Assembly: GCA_951799425.1 (NCBI GenBank)
Contig: OX637391.1
Location: 54,659,069-54,723,068, forward strand
DNA: 64,000 nt
Source: Ilex aquifolium
Taxonomy: Eukaryota; Streptophyta; Magnoliopsida; Aquifoliales; Aquifoliaceae
Direction: 5' to 3'
Made by a program: the position numbers and the translations under genes. Under the pieces are notes generated by a model. It was given only the letters and a program-made list of their open reading frames with translations, was not told the DNA's origin and ran no database searches. Positions 17,105 to 28,935 of this stretch are shown here, piece by piece (positions within the stretch are counted from its first letter, which is position 1; each line of letters starts with the position of its first letter).

Positions 17105-18002
17105 TTTAAGTTTAAGCAAAAGTTTATACTTTATACTCAAAGTCAAATTCAGCTCAATTCGAGTCTTAATCATAATTATGTCAAAGCGAAAATTAAATTT
17201 AAGTTCAACTCAATTAACACTTCTATCTTAAATCTATAAACTAATTCTTATTTATTCTTGTTCACTGTGACGCCATAAGTTCTTTTTTTTTTATTTTTAA
17301 TTTATTTATTATTTATTACTTTTACAATCAATTTTAATTTGACTTCAACTTGGATACTCATAAAATTCAATCAAAGTTAAGTTTAAGTAAAAATATATAT
17401 TTTATACTCGACAATCCAATTCAACTCAATTCAAATCCAAATCAAAATCACTTTGAACTGATTATCGAGTAAAATGAAAGAATTCTTATAATTTTTGGGC
17501 GGGAAAAAAATTTGGAGGAGGAATTTCGATCGTTTGATCAATATTCTTAAAACAATCTAAACCACGAAAAGTTAAAGACAAATAATGCTAACTCCCTTAG
17601 TATATAAATATATCACAAATTACATATGTATTATTCGTTTATTATACCATTCGAATGTTGTAGCATTTTTATTTCAATACAAAATATGACCTATATTATA
17701 GTCATTCGACTCGTTTTAACGCAAAGAATCTGTATTTAAAATTCATTTGTTTATTTGAAAATTTTAAAAATAATCTTTAATTAGAATAATAATTAACGAC
17801 CTAATTAATGTATAGTATGAGATAGAGTGAGATAGAGAGCTATAAGAGAGATAAGAGTCTCAGAATTGTAGAAAAATGAAAGTCTTGTTCAAAAAATTGG
17901 GGAGGGGGGAGGAAATTTTGTATTAGGACCGTCGAATTAATATTTCTTTAAGTGATCTAAGCTGCGAAAAGCTAAAGACAAATAAATCTAACTACTTTAT
18001 TA

Positions 18003-18351
18003 GGGCATCTCCAACCCTTACTCAAATTTAAATTTGAGTAAAAAAGTCTAAAATATTTGCTTCAACCCTTGACTCAAACTTATACCAAATCAAGGGAAAC
18101 TCATTTATTTACTCAAATCAAGGGAGACTCAAATCTTTACTCAAATTTTTAATTGTGAGATTTTACCATCTTTTAAAGATCCAATGGTCATCCTTACTTC
18201 CTTTTAAATTTGGGTATACCCTGATTTAAATTTGAGTCTCTCATTCTTTAAATTTGAGTTTGTCTATTTAAGTCTTTTATTTCAAATCAAGCTTTTACTC
18301 AAATGTTAATTTAAATTTGAGTAAAAATTTGAGTCATGGTTAGAGATGCTC
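18003..18351. mobile_element. Harbinger/Tourist-type MITE, copy 1
   Basis: Ends GGGCATCTCCAACC and, reversed, GAGCATCTCTAACC, with TTA on both sides (18000-18002, 18352-18354). The inside repeats ACTCAAATTT / AAATTTGAGT many times. It sits inside a Helitron 5'-end module. Same element at 29835-30195. Confidence 0.8.
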
Positions 18352-19699
18352 TTATATATAGTGGTCATTACCCGTACCTGAAGGCACTATACAATAAACA
18401 AAAAAATCTTAAACAATTGCCCAAATTCAAAAAGAATGACCTAAAATATTCATACAAATTTTTTTTTTTAAATAACACGAAATATATCGTCGATCATATA
18501 CTCCATATTAATGAAACTGTCATAAAAATATATAAAAAAACTCCCCAAAACAACACTATATACAAATGCCTCTGGAAAAAAATAAATAAATACAAACATA
18601 GTCCATTAAAATTTATAATTTTTAAGCAATAAATAAAATCTTGTTCATTTATAAGACTAACAAATGTATTGCCTCTACCACCACTCAATCCAATAACACA
18701 ACATAATTATAAACCCAACCACCTTATTTTCAATCCATCCAATTTCCACTTAATAAATAACTCAAGTGAAAAAAAAAAAATACGAACAGAACACAATTAA
18801 ATTCACAATCTTTAAGTAATAAATAAAATCAACCAAATTATGCTCATTTATAAAACTTATGAATTTATCACCATTTAATTCCAAAATAACACAATATAGT
18901 TATAAATTTAATCACCAAATGTCCACTTTTTCACATATAAATATACACAGAAACACACCCCACACATTTCTTTTTTGGTTACCAACAAATCCAGCTAACT
19001 AATAACTGTTTTTATTAGAAATACAATAATTCAAGTTTTTAAGATAAAATAATAATTAATTAATGTTTAATTATAAAATAGGGAAAAAATAACAGACATC
19101 CCCTGAATTTTGACAATATTACACGGACACCTTCTGACATTTTATAAATAACACGGAGACCCTAAGATTTGAAATTCATTGCACGGAGACCTCCTCTATT
19201 TCCCTTCTATCAATGTTGCTAACTGCAATTGATAATTTCATCCCAATTTTTTTTTATTTTTTTACAATTGTCCTTCACCAAATTTAGTACAAAAACTAAT
19301 TAAACATTTAATAAAATCAAATAAAATTTGATTTACTACCCAAAAAATTGATTAAATGAATTTTAATATTAATTTGATAACAAAAAAATTAATTTGATAT
19401 TAATTTGACAAACATGAATAAAATTAGACAAAATTAAATGTCAAATTTTGATAAAATTATATATTACTTTATGATTTAAGGTTCATTTCGTGTTGAATAT
19501 TATTTGGTGTTTATAGTTAATATGCTATTTTTTATTTATATTAAGTATTATTTACAAATTAAGAAACAAGTGACAAAATACATGTCGTCAGATATATAAA
19601 AACTTTGAATTAGTTTCATGAAATAAAAAATTGCATAATATGTATTTTTATATGTTTGATGGAGTAAATAATAAAAAAACAACATAGGGAAAACAAAAA

Positions 19700-20042
19700 C
19701 AAAAGATAATAGTATGAGAGAGAAAGGAAGAGAGTTATATGAGGGATGATAGTCTTAGGGTTGTAAAAAGAATGAAAGTCTAATTATGACCATCAGATTA
19801 CAACGATTTGAGCCGTGAAAAGTTCAAAAAAAAAATTTAGCTACTTTATTATATATATATAGAGAGAGGGAGAGAGAGGAGATGAGATAGTGTGTGTTTA
19901 AAAGCCTAAAAGACAGTAGAGAGAGAGAGAGTTATATGAGAGATAGGAGTATTAAAGTTAAGTCCAATTATAATTGTCGGATTAAAAACCTGAAAATAAT
20001 CTGAGTTGTGAAAAACAAAACAAACTTTTCTAACTACTTTAT

Positions 20043-20113
<71 letters not shown>

Positions 20114-20279
20114 TGAGATAGTGTGTGTTTAAAAGTCTAAGAGATAGGAGAGAGAGAGAGAGTTATATGAGAGAGAGTGTTAGAGTTAAGTTCAATTATA
20201 ATCGTCGGATAAAAAATCTGAAAATGATGTGAGCCGCGAAAAGTTTCAGACAAACTTTTCTAACTACTTTATTATATTA
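19700..20279. repeat. Tandem Helitron 5'-end modules with TA and GA microsatellites
   Basis: Three successive modules of roughly 190 bases, each GAGAGAG...AGTTATATGAGAG...AATTATAATCGTCGGAT...GCGAAAAG...CTAACTACTTTATTATATA. (TA)n lies at about 20042-20068, followed by (GA)n to 20109. Corresponds to 31580-32149 in copy 2, where the TA run is longer. Confidence 0.7.
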
Positions 20280-21106
20280 CTAGGAATAACCCGTGCCTGA
20301 AGGCACGGTGCAACTAAAAAAAATCGAACATTGAATTTAAACGCGAAATACTAAAACACTGAACTCGGACACGTACTAAACTGAAAGCCTAAACTCGCCC
20401 TGTATCACGTGTTTGAAGGCACTGTACATAGTTCTTAAATACGAAATAATCAAACAGTGAATATAAACATCCATTAAGTTGAAAATCGTTTAGTTATTTT
20501 TAATGTCATGACTTTAGTGAAATAAAAAGGGTCAAAATGTGAATACTCCGTCAAAATGTGGATACTTTAATTCAAATTACGCAACTAACCAAACAGGAAA
20601 AAGAAAAAAAATGTGAATATACATTAATGTGAGAGACAGGGATCTAATTCAACTACGATAAGCCTAGGGTTGCACCATTCATTTCATCTTCCCAAGGACA
20701 ATTTTTAAGTGTTATCAAGTTTTCAAGATACATTCATTAATCATTACCCTTTCTCCACGGGCAAAAATGAAGCTTATATTTACCAGAAAAAATGAAGCTC
20801 ATCAAACAAAAGGACCCTTGAACTAAAGCAACATATGTATTGACCCAAAGTCCACCCGAATTTTATTCCTAACCAAGCAAGAAAAAAAAAAGCACAAATA
20901 AATGCAAATATTTCCAAGGGGTTTGGTGACATGTTTGAGGTTCTTAAAGCTTCATCCTAACAAATGCATTGAAACAACTGCCTCAAAGCAATTTTGTCCC
21001 AGAATGACACTCCATCATCTGGAACAGAGCATAAATGGACAGCTCCGTCAAGTATAGCTCATGTAAACAACAGCAGCAATGCAAGACAGCAGAAGTTTTC
21101 CTTAAC

Positions 21107-21173
21107 CGGTCCCTAGCAATCTCTTCGGCAAAAGAATTTCCAATTTTGTCATTGTAGAGGTCTGCATTCCCAC
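21107..21173 (-). pseudogene. Captured exon fragment, parent unknown
   Basis: On the minus strand TTTTCAG precedes an open stretch reading GNADLYNDKIGNSFAEEIARDR, followed by GGTTAAGG; the related piece at about 21630 keeps the donor GGTAAGG. It looks like one bounded exon of a host gene carried by the Helitron. I do not recognise the parent. Confidence 0.45.
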
Positions 21174-21740
21174 CTGAAAATGGTTCATAGAAATCATCAT
21201 GCATGTGCATAAAATGGAAGGCCACCAAAAAAACATTCACAGAAAATTACCAGCAATGCCAAGTGAAGTATGCCGGCTATTCACAAATTTTATCCAAATT
21301 ACACAGCTAACCAAACAGGAAAAAGAAAAAAAAGAACTAAAAGTCACTTACATGATCTTTCCAAAACCATCACCACCTAGCACCACTGCAACAAATGCCC
21401 AGAAGATCACAACAAAATTCAACACAATAGATTAAAACCAAAGCAAGATTCATCATAGTTTCAAAAGATTCATCTAGCATGACATATTTGTTCACCAAGT
21501 ATATAGTAGCAAACCATGGACAGTTATGAGAACTCAACAAATAGGCATATTAGTACCCTGTAGAATTGAACTACATAAGTTATTGTTTCACATAACAGCA
21601 ACAGCAATGCAAGACATCAAAAGTTTTCCTTACCGGTCCCTAGCTTGGAAGAAATGTTGTACATGAGCAATCCATCCATTGTAGCAAAAACAAAACTATA
21701 GGTGCCAAAGGATTGTAGACCATAGACACTGGAACCAACC

Positions 21741-21868
21741 TGAAGGGTCCTTGTTGCAAATTCGACACCAATGGTGGACTTAGACTGCAAACAGAACTCA
21801 TTCCGGGTGAACCTGGAGAGTATATATTAGATTTTCCAACACCCGAATCACCAATCAAGACAATCTTT
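21741..21868 (-). pseudogene. Captured Rab11/RABA small-GTPase exon fragment
   Basis: Minus strand reads [14 protein letters not shown] (P-loop GxxxxGKS) and, after a two-base frameshift, [20 protein letters not shown] then ATRTLQ, including the switch-I Thr region. This is the first-exon core of plant Rab-A type GTPases. No downstream G motifs. It lies in the Helitron that starts at 20280, so gene capture is the likely origin. It cannot encode a GTPase. Confidence 0.85.
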
Positions 21869-21979
21869 CATGTTACAAGTAATTATTTTATAAAATTACG
21901 TAGTTTAACATCAAAAGACAATTTTTAGTTCAATGAAAAAAAAATTAAACTCTAAAAAGTCAAGTTTTTATATCAAAAT

Positions 21980-22190
21980 TAGGAGTGTCAAAATATGACA
22001 CGACCCGTTAACACGACATAAAATTAGTGGGTTTGAGTCTTCCTTAAACCACCTGTTTAATAAACGAGTGGACCCGTCACGATACGATTATAAACGAATT
22101 AGGTATTGGTGAAACCAATTATAAGAAATGTATACGATATGACTCGTTTATATATTATTTACATAATTTGACAAGCCGTTCAGAGAAATA
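21980..22190. mobile_element. Fragment of hAT-type MITE
   Basis: Left end TAGGAGTGTCAAAATATGAC, then Helix of ACGACCCGTTAACACGACAT-type motifs as in 13051-13771. No matching right end or 8-bp duplication seen, so it is truncated. Confidence 0.55.
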
Positions 22191-22523
22191 TTGCGTGACC
22201 CTCTGTTGATGTATATTATAACTTCTTTTAGTTATTTATTGTATATATGTATATAAATATTATTTCAGTATATAGTAACAATAATTTTATATTTTTTTTT
22301 CAGATGTCACTGAGAGCGTAGATGGTTCGGGACGAATGTTCAACTTTTTGCATTAATTTCTTGTACTCATATATCGTTATGTTTTATAAAAGTGCATACT
22401 TTACATTTTGTTTAACTCGTGGGATTGTTTTTTTTGGATATGAAAATATTTCTATGTTTTTTAAAATGTTGATTATATTTACTTTTGTGTTTATTTATAT
22501 ATTAAATTGGGTAGTTGTATGGA
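22191..22523. other. AT-rich stretch, no gene recognised
   Basis: Contains a short open frame at 22322-22582 made mostly of Phe/Ile/Tyr/Leu codons from T-rich sequence. No domain. It may belong to the CACTA element that ends at 23022. Confidence 0.4.
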
Positions 22524-22631
22524 TACTAATGTGTCTTTGGTCTAATGGTATTCCTTACATTGTGAAAGTTTTGCCTTCTTGAGGTCAAGGGTTCAAGCCC
22601 CCTTCCTCCCTCCTTTCACCCAAAAAAAAAA
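22524..22631 (+). mobile_element. Short tRNA-derived SINE
   Basis: Pol III box A-like TGGTCTAATGGTA (22539-22551) and box B GGTTCAAGCCC (22588-22598) about 37 bases apart, ending in an A-run, flanked by AGTTGTATGGA at 22513-22523 and 22632-22642. About 108 bp in all. Not a tRNA gene: the intervening part cannot fold into anticodon arms. Confidence 0.75.
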
Positions 22632-22642
22632 AGTTGTATGGA

Positions 22643-23022
22643 GTGTATATATGCACAGAGTATATAACATTGGTTATCAACGGTCTATAATAATTAAAAT
22701 TTTTTTTTGTGGCGGCATCGTTGCCGTCATAAATATATCTTCTATTTTTTACGATAGCCAAATATGGTATTTGAGGCAGCACTTTTGCCGCCGTAATAAA
22801 AACAAAAGTGTCGGATTTTTTGTGACAACTTATTTACGACAGGGTCCTGCTGCCGTAAATACTATTTGAGACAGACTGTTGCTGCCGTAAAAACCTTTTG
22901 AGACCATACTTATTATGGCGAAGCAATGCCGCCACAATGCCGCCACAAAAAATATTTGTGACTGCAAATAGACATTTTATGACAGCACTTTACCGCAGTA
23001 CAAACCCTTTTTTCTTGTAGTG
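22643..23022. mobile_element. CACTA (EnSpm) right terminus and subterminal repeats
   Basis: Ends CTTGTAGTG (reversed CACTACAAG), the CACTA signature, preceded by subterminal repeats built on GCGGCA / TGCCGCC / CTGCCGTAAA in both orientations (for example about 22712, 22786, 22850, 22885, 22928). No left CACTA end is present in the window. The terminus abuts copy 2 of the large block exactly. Confidence 0.8.
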
Positions 23023-23533
23023 CTATCCCAATCATCATCAGGCTACCTATCCCAATCATGATCAAGCTAACACACAAACCAGAAAATTGCGACCCAGTGC
23101 TTTTTCTCTTGAGCTATCCGGTTGTCCATAGCCTACACTCGCGTCTATATGAGAGAAAGTAATAATGTAAAAGTGATACTATGTCATTAACACGTGGTAT
23201 TAGTATTTAATTATAAATAATAGTTAATCCTATCCACTGCTAACTTCTATATTTAACAACTAGCACATTAGATTATAGGAGTTCACTAATTCAAAATTTT
23301 GCTTGTAATTAATTGGAGTTATTACATATCAATGATAACATAGTATTGCCCTTCTATCCAATGCAAGACTAAACTCGATACAATAGCCCTTCACTGCTCA
23401 CTCTTTCAAGACAAAGGTATCATATACATATAGTTCTTTGAAAACATATTACATATTTGAGTTTTGGCATTCAAAACATACCCCTATTTATTTTCCAAAA
23501 AACTTACCCCTATGCTACATCATCTAATTTACT

Positions 23534-23760
23534 TGGCCGCTGAGTTTTCTGGATGTGTCCTATAATCAGATTTTGGGGCCATTTCCAGATATGACAGTAT
23601 TTCATTTGTTGAAAGAGTTACATCTTTCCAACAATCGGTTACGGGGGATGCAATCCAAAAGTATCGGGCAACTTTCGAAGCTTGAAATTTTAGATGTCTC
23701 TTCAAACTCATTAGAAGGCATAATATCCAAAGCCCATTTCTCAAGTCTCACCAATTTAAA
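23534..23760 (+). pseudogene. LRR fragment, fused in frame to LINE RNase H
   Basis: As 10993-11217 but with CAA in place of the stop, so a single open frame 23555-24187 (210 codons) joins about 68 residues of LRR (SYNQILGPFP, LKELHLSNNRL, SIGQLSKLEILDVSSNSLEG) to the LINE piece (FVGSLRVL, LKISVDGYSKGNPG). The upstream half of the LRR protein is missing, so this is most likely dead, though the chimeric frame is open. Confidence 0.75.
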
Positions 23761-24584
23761 GACTGAGTTTGTAGGTTCTCTTAGGGTCTTGATTCCTCGG
23801 TCTCGACCTCTTCGCTTGGTTGCTTGGACTCGTGCTGTAGCGGGTTGCTTGAAGATCAGCGTTGACGGTTATTCTAAAGGCAATCCGGGGCTGTTTGCGA
23901 CAGGTGGTGTTATTCGGGACCATCAGGGTCGGGTACTTAGGGATTTTGGCTTATTTCTGGGGTATCAGCCTATTCTGTATGCAGAGTTGCAGGCTGTTTG
24001 TGCTGGGTTGGAGTTGACCGCAGATTTGGGAGCTTCAGAGTTGGTAGTGGAGTTAGATTCAGCTACAATGGTTTCTGGGTTTCTTCTCAGGGTACTGGGT
24101 CCTGGGTTTATGCTTACCTGCTTGGTCGGATTCGGCTTTTGTGTGCTTCTCTCTCTGCTCGCGTCTACCACGTCCTACGGGAGGTGAATCAGGCTGCAGA
24201 CTTCATGGCTAATTGGGCTTGCTCTCAGCAACTCAATCAGCGATTCCTTGATTCGTCATCCCTTCCTTCTGGGATTGGTGGTATCCTCGCCTTGGACGCT
24301 CGACAGACTCCTCATGTTCGTCGTTGAATTTTATTTTAATTGATGTTTTATGTTATTTTGTTTTGTGGGGATTCCCCACTTTGCTTTTCTATTTATTTAT
24401 TTTTCATGCTTTTGGTGATGAGTCACTACCAAACTTTTGCTTTGACTTTCTTCCACTTTTGGAGGCTTGGCTCTATGTCCTCATCTCTTGTACATTTTTC
24501 CTTTTAGTTATATATACAAGTAGGGGTTCTGCCAAACCCCCCACCCACACTGGGTGGCTTTGAGAGAAAAAAAAAAAAAAACAA
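23761..24584 (+). mobile_element. 5'-truncated LINE 3' end, copy 2
   Basis: Copy of 11218-12030, with the same one-base deletion splitting the RNase H frame, the same 3' UTR (CCCCCACCCACACTGGGTGG) and a longer A-tail (24566-24582). Confidence 0.85.
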
Positions 24585-24597
24585 GTTGTGAAGATCT

Positions 24598-26147
24598 TTT
24601 TTTTTTTTTCGGAAAATAAATATTCAATAGATCAAGAAGAGAGAATACAAGCAAGGGGATAACCCTTACAAAAAACATGGCCCAGTCCAGAGCAAAGAAA
24701 ACCCAAACAAGTCATAAAGAACAATGGCCTAGCAGACATATGCAAACAAAGCGCCCAAGAGAGGAATTTAGGAGGAAGTAGAGGCCTTGAGCTTAAACTT
24801 CCAACTGAATTCCTCTCCAAAGGACCAAAAAAATCGAGAAAACAGACAGCCTGCAATAGTGGGCAGCACCAAGGGAAGCACCAACAATAACCACACCATA
24901 GGTCCAAAAAACAGAGAGAAAAACCTGTGACAGTGGGCAGAAAATAGGGAAGCAGACAACCTGCAACAGACCCAACAACTTCAGCAGGAACACTGGCCAA
25001 GCAAACGGAGCAACCACAACGGGAAAACTGGCCAAGCGGGCACAGCAACCCACAACAGTGGGCAACACCAAGGGAAGCACCAACAAAACGTCACCATAGG
25101 TCCAAAAAATAGAGAAATCAGAGTGGGTAGCCTGCAACAGTGGGCATCACCAAGGGAAGCACCAACAAAAATCCTCACCATAGGGCCAAAAAATAGAGAA
25201 ACAATGCAAACTGACCATGCAAACACAGAAACCATCACATGAGTTAATAGAGATAAGAAGCGGGGAGATTCCATAACTGGCTTGTAAGCAGGTTGTTGGC
25301 GGTAGCTTTGAATTTCAAGGTAGAAACTCTGCTCCTTATAGTCTGATGGATCAGATGGCTCAGTGCAATCGGGTCGCTGTATTGATTTCGAAATCTTCTA
25401 GAATTCCTTTCCATTAAAATATAGTAGACTGTGGCTGCCAAGCAAATTCTATGAATCAAATTTTGCATTGATTTCCTTTTCCAATTGATAGCAGCCCATT
25501 CAATGAGATCATTCCAAGGTTTGGGTTGCCAGAAAAATCCACAAGTGAGCATAATATTTATCCAGACTCTTGATGAATAATTGCATTCAAAGAACAAGTG
25601 GGAGTGAGACTCATCTGCAACTCTGCAAAGGATACAGGTAGTGCCCAAATGGGCTGCATAAGATTGAATTCTATCAAGGGTACTCAGCCAGGACCTAACA
25701 GCTAACCAAAGGATGAAGCTCATTCTAGGGATTGCATTTCCAGACCAAACAAGCTTATACCATGGAACTGGGGAACTCCTCTGTCTAATATGCTCCCAAG
25801 CTGATGAAGTGGAGAAATTTGAGTTAGAAGAGAGGATCCAGTTAATCTTATCCTCCGTGGAAGGATTGGGAGAATATGAAGGCATTGTGCTAGTAATAAC
25901 GTGAGAGGAAGAGGAGGAAGAAGGTGGCCATTGCCATTGGCAATGATTCTTTTGACAAGAGACTCTTTTGGCAGACCCCTGTCAAGAAGAAAATCAGCAC
26001 TACAAACAAACATCAGGGGGCTAAGGGGGTGCCAATTATCATACCAGATCATAGTACCTTCACCATTACTAATTTTGTGGACCATTAGTGGCCTAGTAAT
26101 CCATCTATACTTCAACAAATTTAACCAATTCCAAGAGCTAGGTTGAC
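24598..26147 (-). mobile_element. 5'-truncated LINE (second family), copy 2
   Basis: Uninterrupted version of 12040-14291. Open frame 25885-25244 (213 codons) carries the zf-RVT C-terminus (CILCRVADESHSHLFFEC, SRVWINIMLTC); upstream part 26157-25720 reads WITRPLMVHKISNGEGTMIW in another frame. Minisatellite 24840-25205 lies in its 3' UTR. T-run 24599-24610 is the poly(A) tail. Confidence 0.85.
24840..25205. repeat. Minisatellite in LINE 3' UTR, copy 2
   Basis: Same degenerate 80-100 base units as 12285-12660. Confidence 0.65.
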
Positions 26148-26965
26148 AATTGAACAATTAAGTTGGTGTTCATATTGTCCAAGGTTCCCCTAGCAAGCAT
26201 TTATGACGTGGTACGAGGATTGATTTTATCTTACATACATTAATGAGGCAACCTTGAATTTTTTGATTAAGTGTTTGGATCTCGAACGAATATCACAAGA
26301 CAGGTGGCTAATGTTTTCTGTGGAACTCTTCGAGTGATGGACTGCACCGATAGTGAAGGTGGTTCTTCAAGAATTTGGATTCTTAGAGTTGTAGCCATCT
26401 TAAGACCATAGTTTGGAATATATTGGGTCAGCATCCACCTAATATTGATTTGGTGTGTCATAAATAGATTTACAAGTCACTAGACTTTGTCTTGATAGAT
26501 TGGTGAAGCGATTGATCGTTGAGTCCTTCCATGAGCAGGGAAGACGCGGGTAGACACACATAAATGATGCGGGCCAAGATATAAACTCTTGAAAGATAGA
26601 GAGGGCTCTTGAAAGGTAGAGAGGATTATGGTAACTCATAAGGGCAGATTTGCATGTGAGACTTGAAGAGAGTAAGTAGATCAAAATCCAGGGAGAGGTT
26701 TTGCTCGTATGGTTTACATATGAGGGGGAGTTTGTTGAATAATTACATGTGAGAAGCTCAAATCAAATTGAAAAAGAATTGAAAGAGTCTCAATAACCTT
26801 TGAATAGTTTTAGTAGTGATTTGATAGCAAATATGAAAATCTAGTAGTATCTAAATAGGATGATCATAATCATCACTTACAACTCCCCCTTTCACTATAT
26901 CTTGTTGATCTATTTCATCATCGAAACGGAAGAGAAGGGCTTATTTTAATTTACAACATAATTTC
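26148..26965 (+). mobile_element. Truncated copia-derived element, copy 2
   Basis: Copy of 14292-15130: internal text, purine tract GAGGGGGAGT at about 26722-26731, LTR start TGTTGAATAATTACATG at 26733. Confidence 0.55.
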
Positions 26966-27702
26966 CTCTATTTTTTAGTCATTTGACCATGTGAATTAGT
27001 TGTGGGGGCTAAGACACTTGAATTTCATGTCCAAATTGTTATTCAAAATAAACAATTAATCTTTAAAAGAATCACAAAAAAAATTAGAATCGATCCCAAC
27101 ATTATTGACTCGATCCCAAGCGACCCTATTTTGTAGTAAACTCACTAGACTAATTTGCAGTCTAACCCATAATGTAATAAGTTAATATCCTTTAGCTTTA
27201 ATTCTTTGAAGTGAATAGAACTATCACAATATTTCCTCACCAATGGCTTCACCAGCAATTCTTTGATTGTTATGAGTAAAGCTATCAAACTTATTGACAT
27301 AATAATGATGGGGTAGTCGTTGAGCGCTCTTCCTTGCGCCATCCTTTTTCTTAACCAACAAAAAAAAAAAAAATTGATAGTCTTAATGAAAAAACTCAAC
27401 AATTACAATAATGCTATACAATCATCATGTCAAAGTCACATCTTCAGTGGTTTAGTTCAATTTTTAGATACAAATGGCATTAGTGGTTTTTTTTTATTGA
27501 TGAAGACACAGAAGTTGATACATGAATATTTTGACCAAGCACTATATCTATTGCGACAAGATATTCAGGTTGATTGATAAATTCACATCCACTCCTCCAA
27601 AGGTTAGACCGTTTTGGAGGTGGTACTTGACTTTGGGCTTGTTAGTCTTTTTAGACTCTTACGACTGCAGTATGATGTTGGAGTATGTTCATTATTAAAT
27701 TA
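26966..27702 (+). other. Relic of the subtilase upstream region, copy 2
   Basis: Matches 15131-15855 and 3770-4295. No gene. Confidence 0.5.
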
Positions 27703-28204
27703 CTTGTAATTGTCCGTGCCTGAAGGCACTACGTTACTCATAAAAAATTTTAAATATTTTTTTTATATATAAAGACAATGTATTATATAATTTCAAAAAT
27801 ACAACGATCAAATTAATATTGTTTAACCTGTATGCAGAACATATATAATCAAACTTTTATATAACGAAAGTCACGCTACAACTACTGCAACATATTAATT
27901 CAAAAAATATGAGAAAATATAATTATTATTAATCAAACATCCACAATTTTAACATTTTTAATAAACTTTATCTCAAATTTAAAAAATATATAATTATTTT
28001 GTTTTTATGTAGGTTTTGACCTAAAGTTCATAAATTTATCTTTGGACCATTTTTCCAATGTGTATTCATGTAACTTTTGTGAGGAAAACATCCAAAAGTT
28101 TCCCATGAATTCTTGTAAATTTAAAAAAATTTGTTGAGAAATTAAAATCAGTTTCCATTTGAGCTCAACTTAAATATATGTAAAATTCAATCGAATTTAA
28201 GTTT

Positions 28205-28935
28205 GTGTGGGGCTATTCCCACCCCCACAAAACTCCATTCCCAACTCCATTTAATTTTTTATTATCAAACTATTAAGACCACCTCTTCTATATCCATCTC
28301 ATTAGTAACTAAGTCCACCCCCTGTTACATACACCACATTTAATAATTAAACTCACCTTATATTTTATCATAATTAAGATTTCATCTCATGCACTCACAA
28401 AAATATTTTTTTAATATTAATTTTTCTAATGAGATATATGTTAGTATTACTTCTTAATTTAATTCTATGTTTGATTTCCTGTTTGTTGTGTGTATTTTCA
28501 TTATTTTCGGTATATTTTAATATCTCTGTCAAGTTTAATAATATATATATATGTTTTCAGATTATTTATTGTTTTTTTTATCTTGTTTAGGTGTTGCATC
28601 TATGTTTTTTATTTTTTTTTCTTATTCAATTTTATGTTTGTGCTTGATACTTTTTTTTTTCATGTCTAGTTTTGCGTCTGGTGGTTTTGCGTTTTGTAGT
28701 TTTGCTTATTCCTTTATTCCTTTAATTGCTTGGTTTTTTTGTTTCCTTCTTGTTTCGGTTTTCTTCTTTTTTTTTTTTCGTTGTTTCTTTCTTTTCTTTT
28801 TAAAGAGGATGCATGTAGCATGAGGTAAGCTTAGTTAATAATGAGGTGGGTATAAAAAATGTGGACTTCGTAGTTTGATGATGAGAAATTAAATGAGGTG
28901 GAAATAGAGATTTGGGGGAGGGAATAACCCCACCC
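28205..28935. mobile_element. Long-TIR MULE-type MITE, copy 2
   Basis: Same ends as 16358-17104, with TTTAAGTTT at 28196-28204 and 28936-28944. T-rich centre shorter by about 16 bases. Confidence 0.8.

Larger units (their letters stand above)
10476..20279 (+). repeat. Large duplicated block, copy 1
   Basis: Matches 23023-32144 base for base over most of its length (CTATCCCAATCATCATC... to ...TTATTATATTA), with scattered substitutions. Copy 1 alone has the hAT MITE at 13051-13771 and a roughly 31-bp deletion at about 12951 inside the minus-strand LINE. It begins in the 3' flank of SBT-A and ends exactly where a Helitron 3' terminus (CTAG) starts. Confidence 0.9.
15856..20279 (-). mobile_element. 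Composite Helitron block, copy 1
   Basis: Left edge, read on the minus strand, is a Helitron 3' end: hairpin GTGC-CTGAAA-GCAC (about 15869-15882), then 9-10 bases, then CAAG|T at 15859-15856 in place of CTAG. A second 3'-type hairpin (GTACCTGAAGGCAC) lies at about 18373-18386. Several Helitron 5'-end modules with the same text (GTCGGATTAA...GCGAAAAGTT...CTAACTACTTTATTATATA) occur at about 17925-18000, 19785-19865, 19965-20065 and 20195-20279. No Rep/helicase is seen. Copy 2 shows the complete outer element 27703-32149. Confidence 0.65.
20280..21979 (-). mobile_element. Helitron carrying captured exon fragments (right limit uncertain)
   Basis: Begins CTAG at 20280-20283 (minus-strand 3' terminus, host A before it), then the hairpin CCGTGCC-TGAA-GGCACGG at 20291-20308, the clearest Helitron 3' end in the window. 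The interior contains exon-like pieces of host genes in antisense to the + strand and internal duplications (CTAACCAAACAGGAAAAAG at about 20585 and 21308; the CTAGGGACCGGT-AAGG region at about 21110 and 21635). The 5' TC end was not found, so the right edge is a guess at the next recognisable element. Confidence 0.5.

Noticed and set aside
20042-20109. Promoter TATA elements
   Set aside because: A (TA)n(GA)n microsatellite with no gene behind it.
22539-22598. tRNA gene
   Set aside because: Box A and B motifs are present but there is no cloverleaf; A-tail and target duplication show a SINE.
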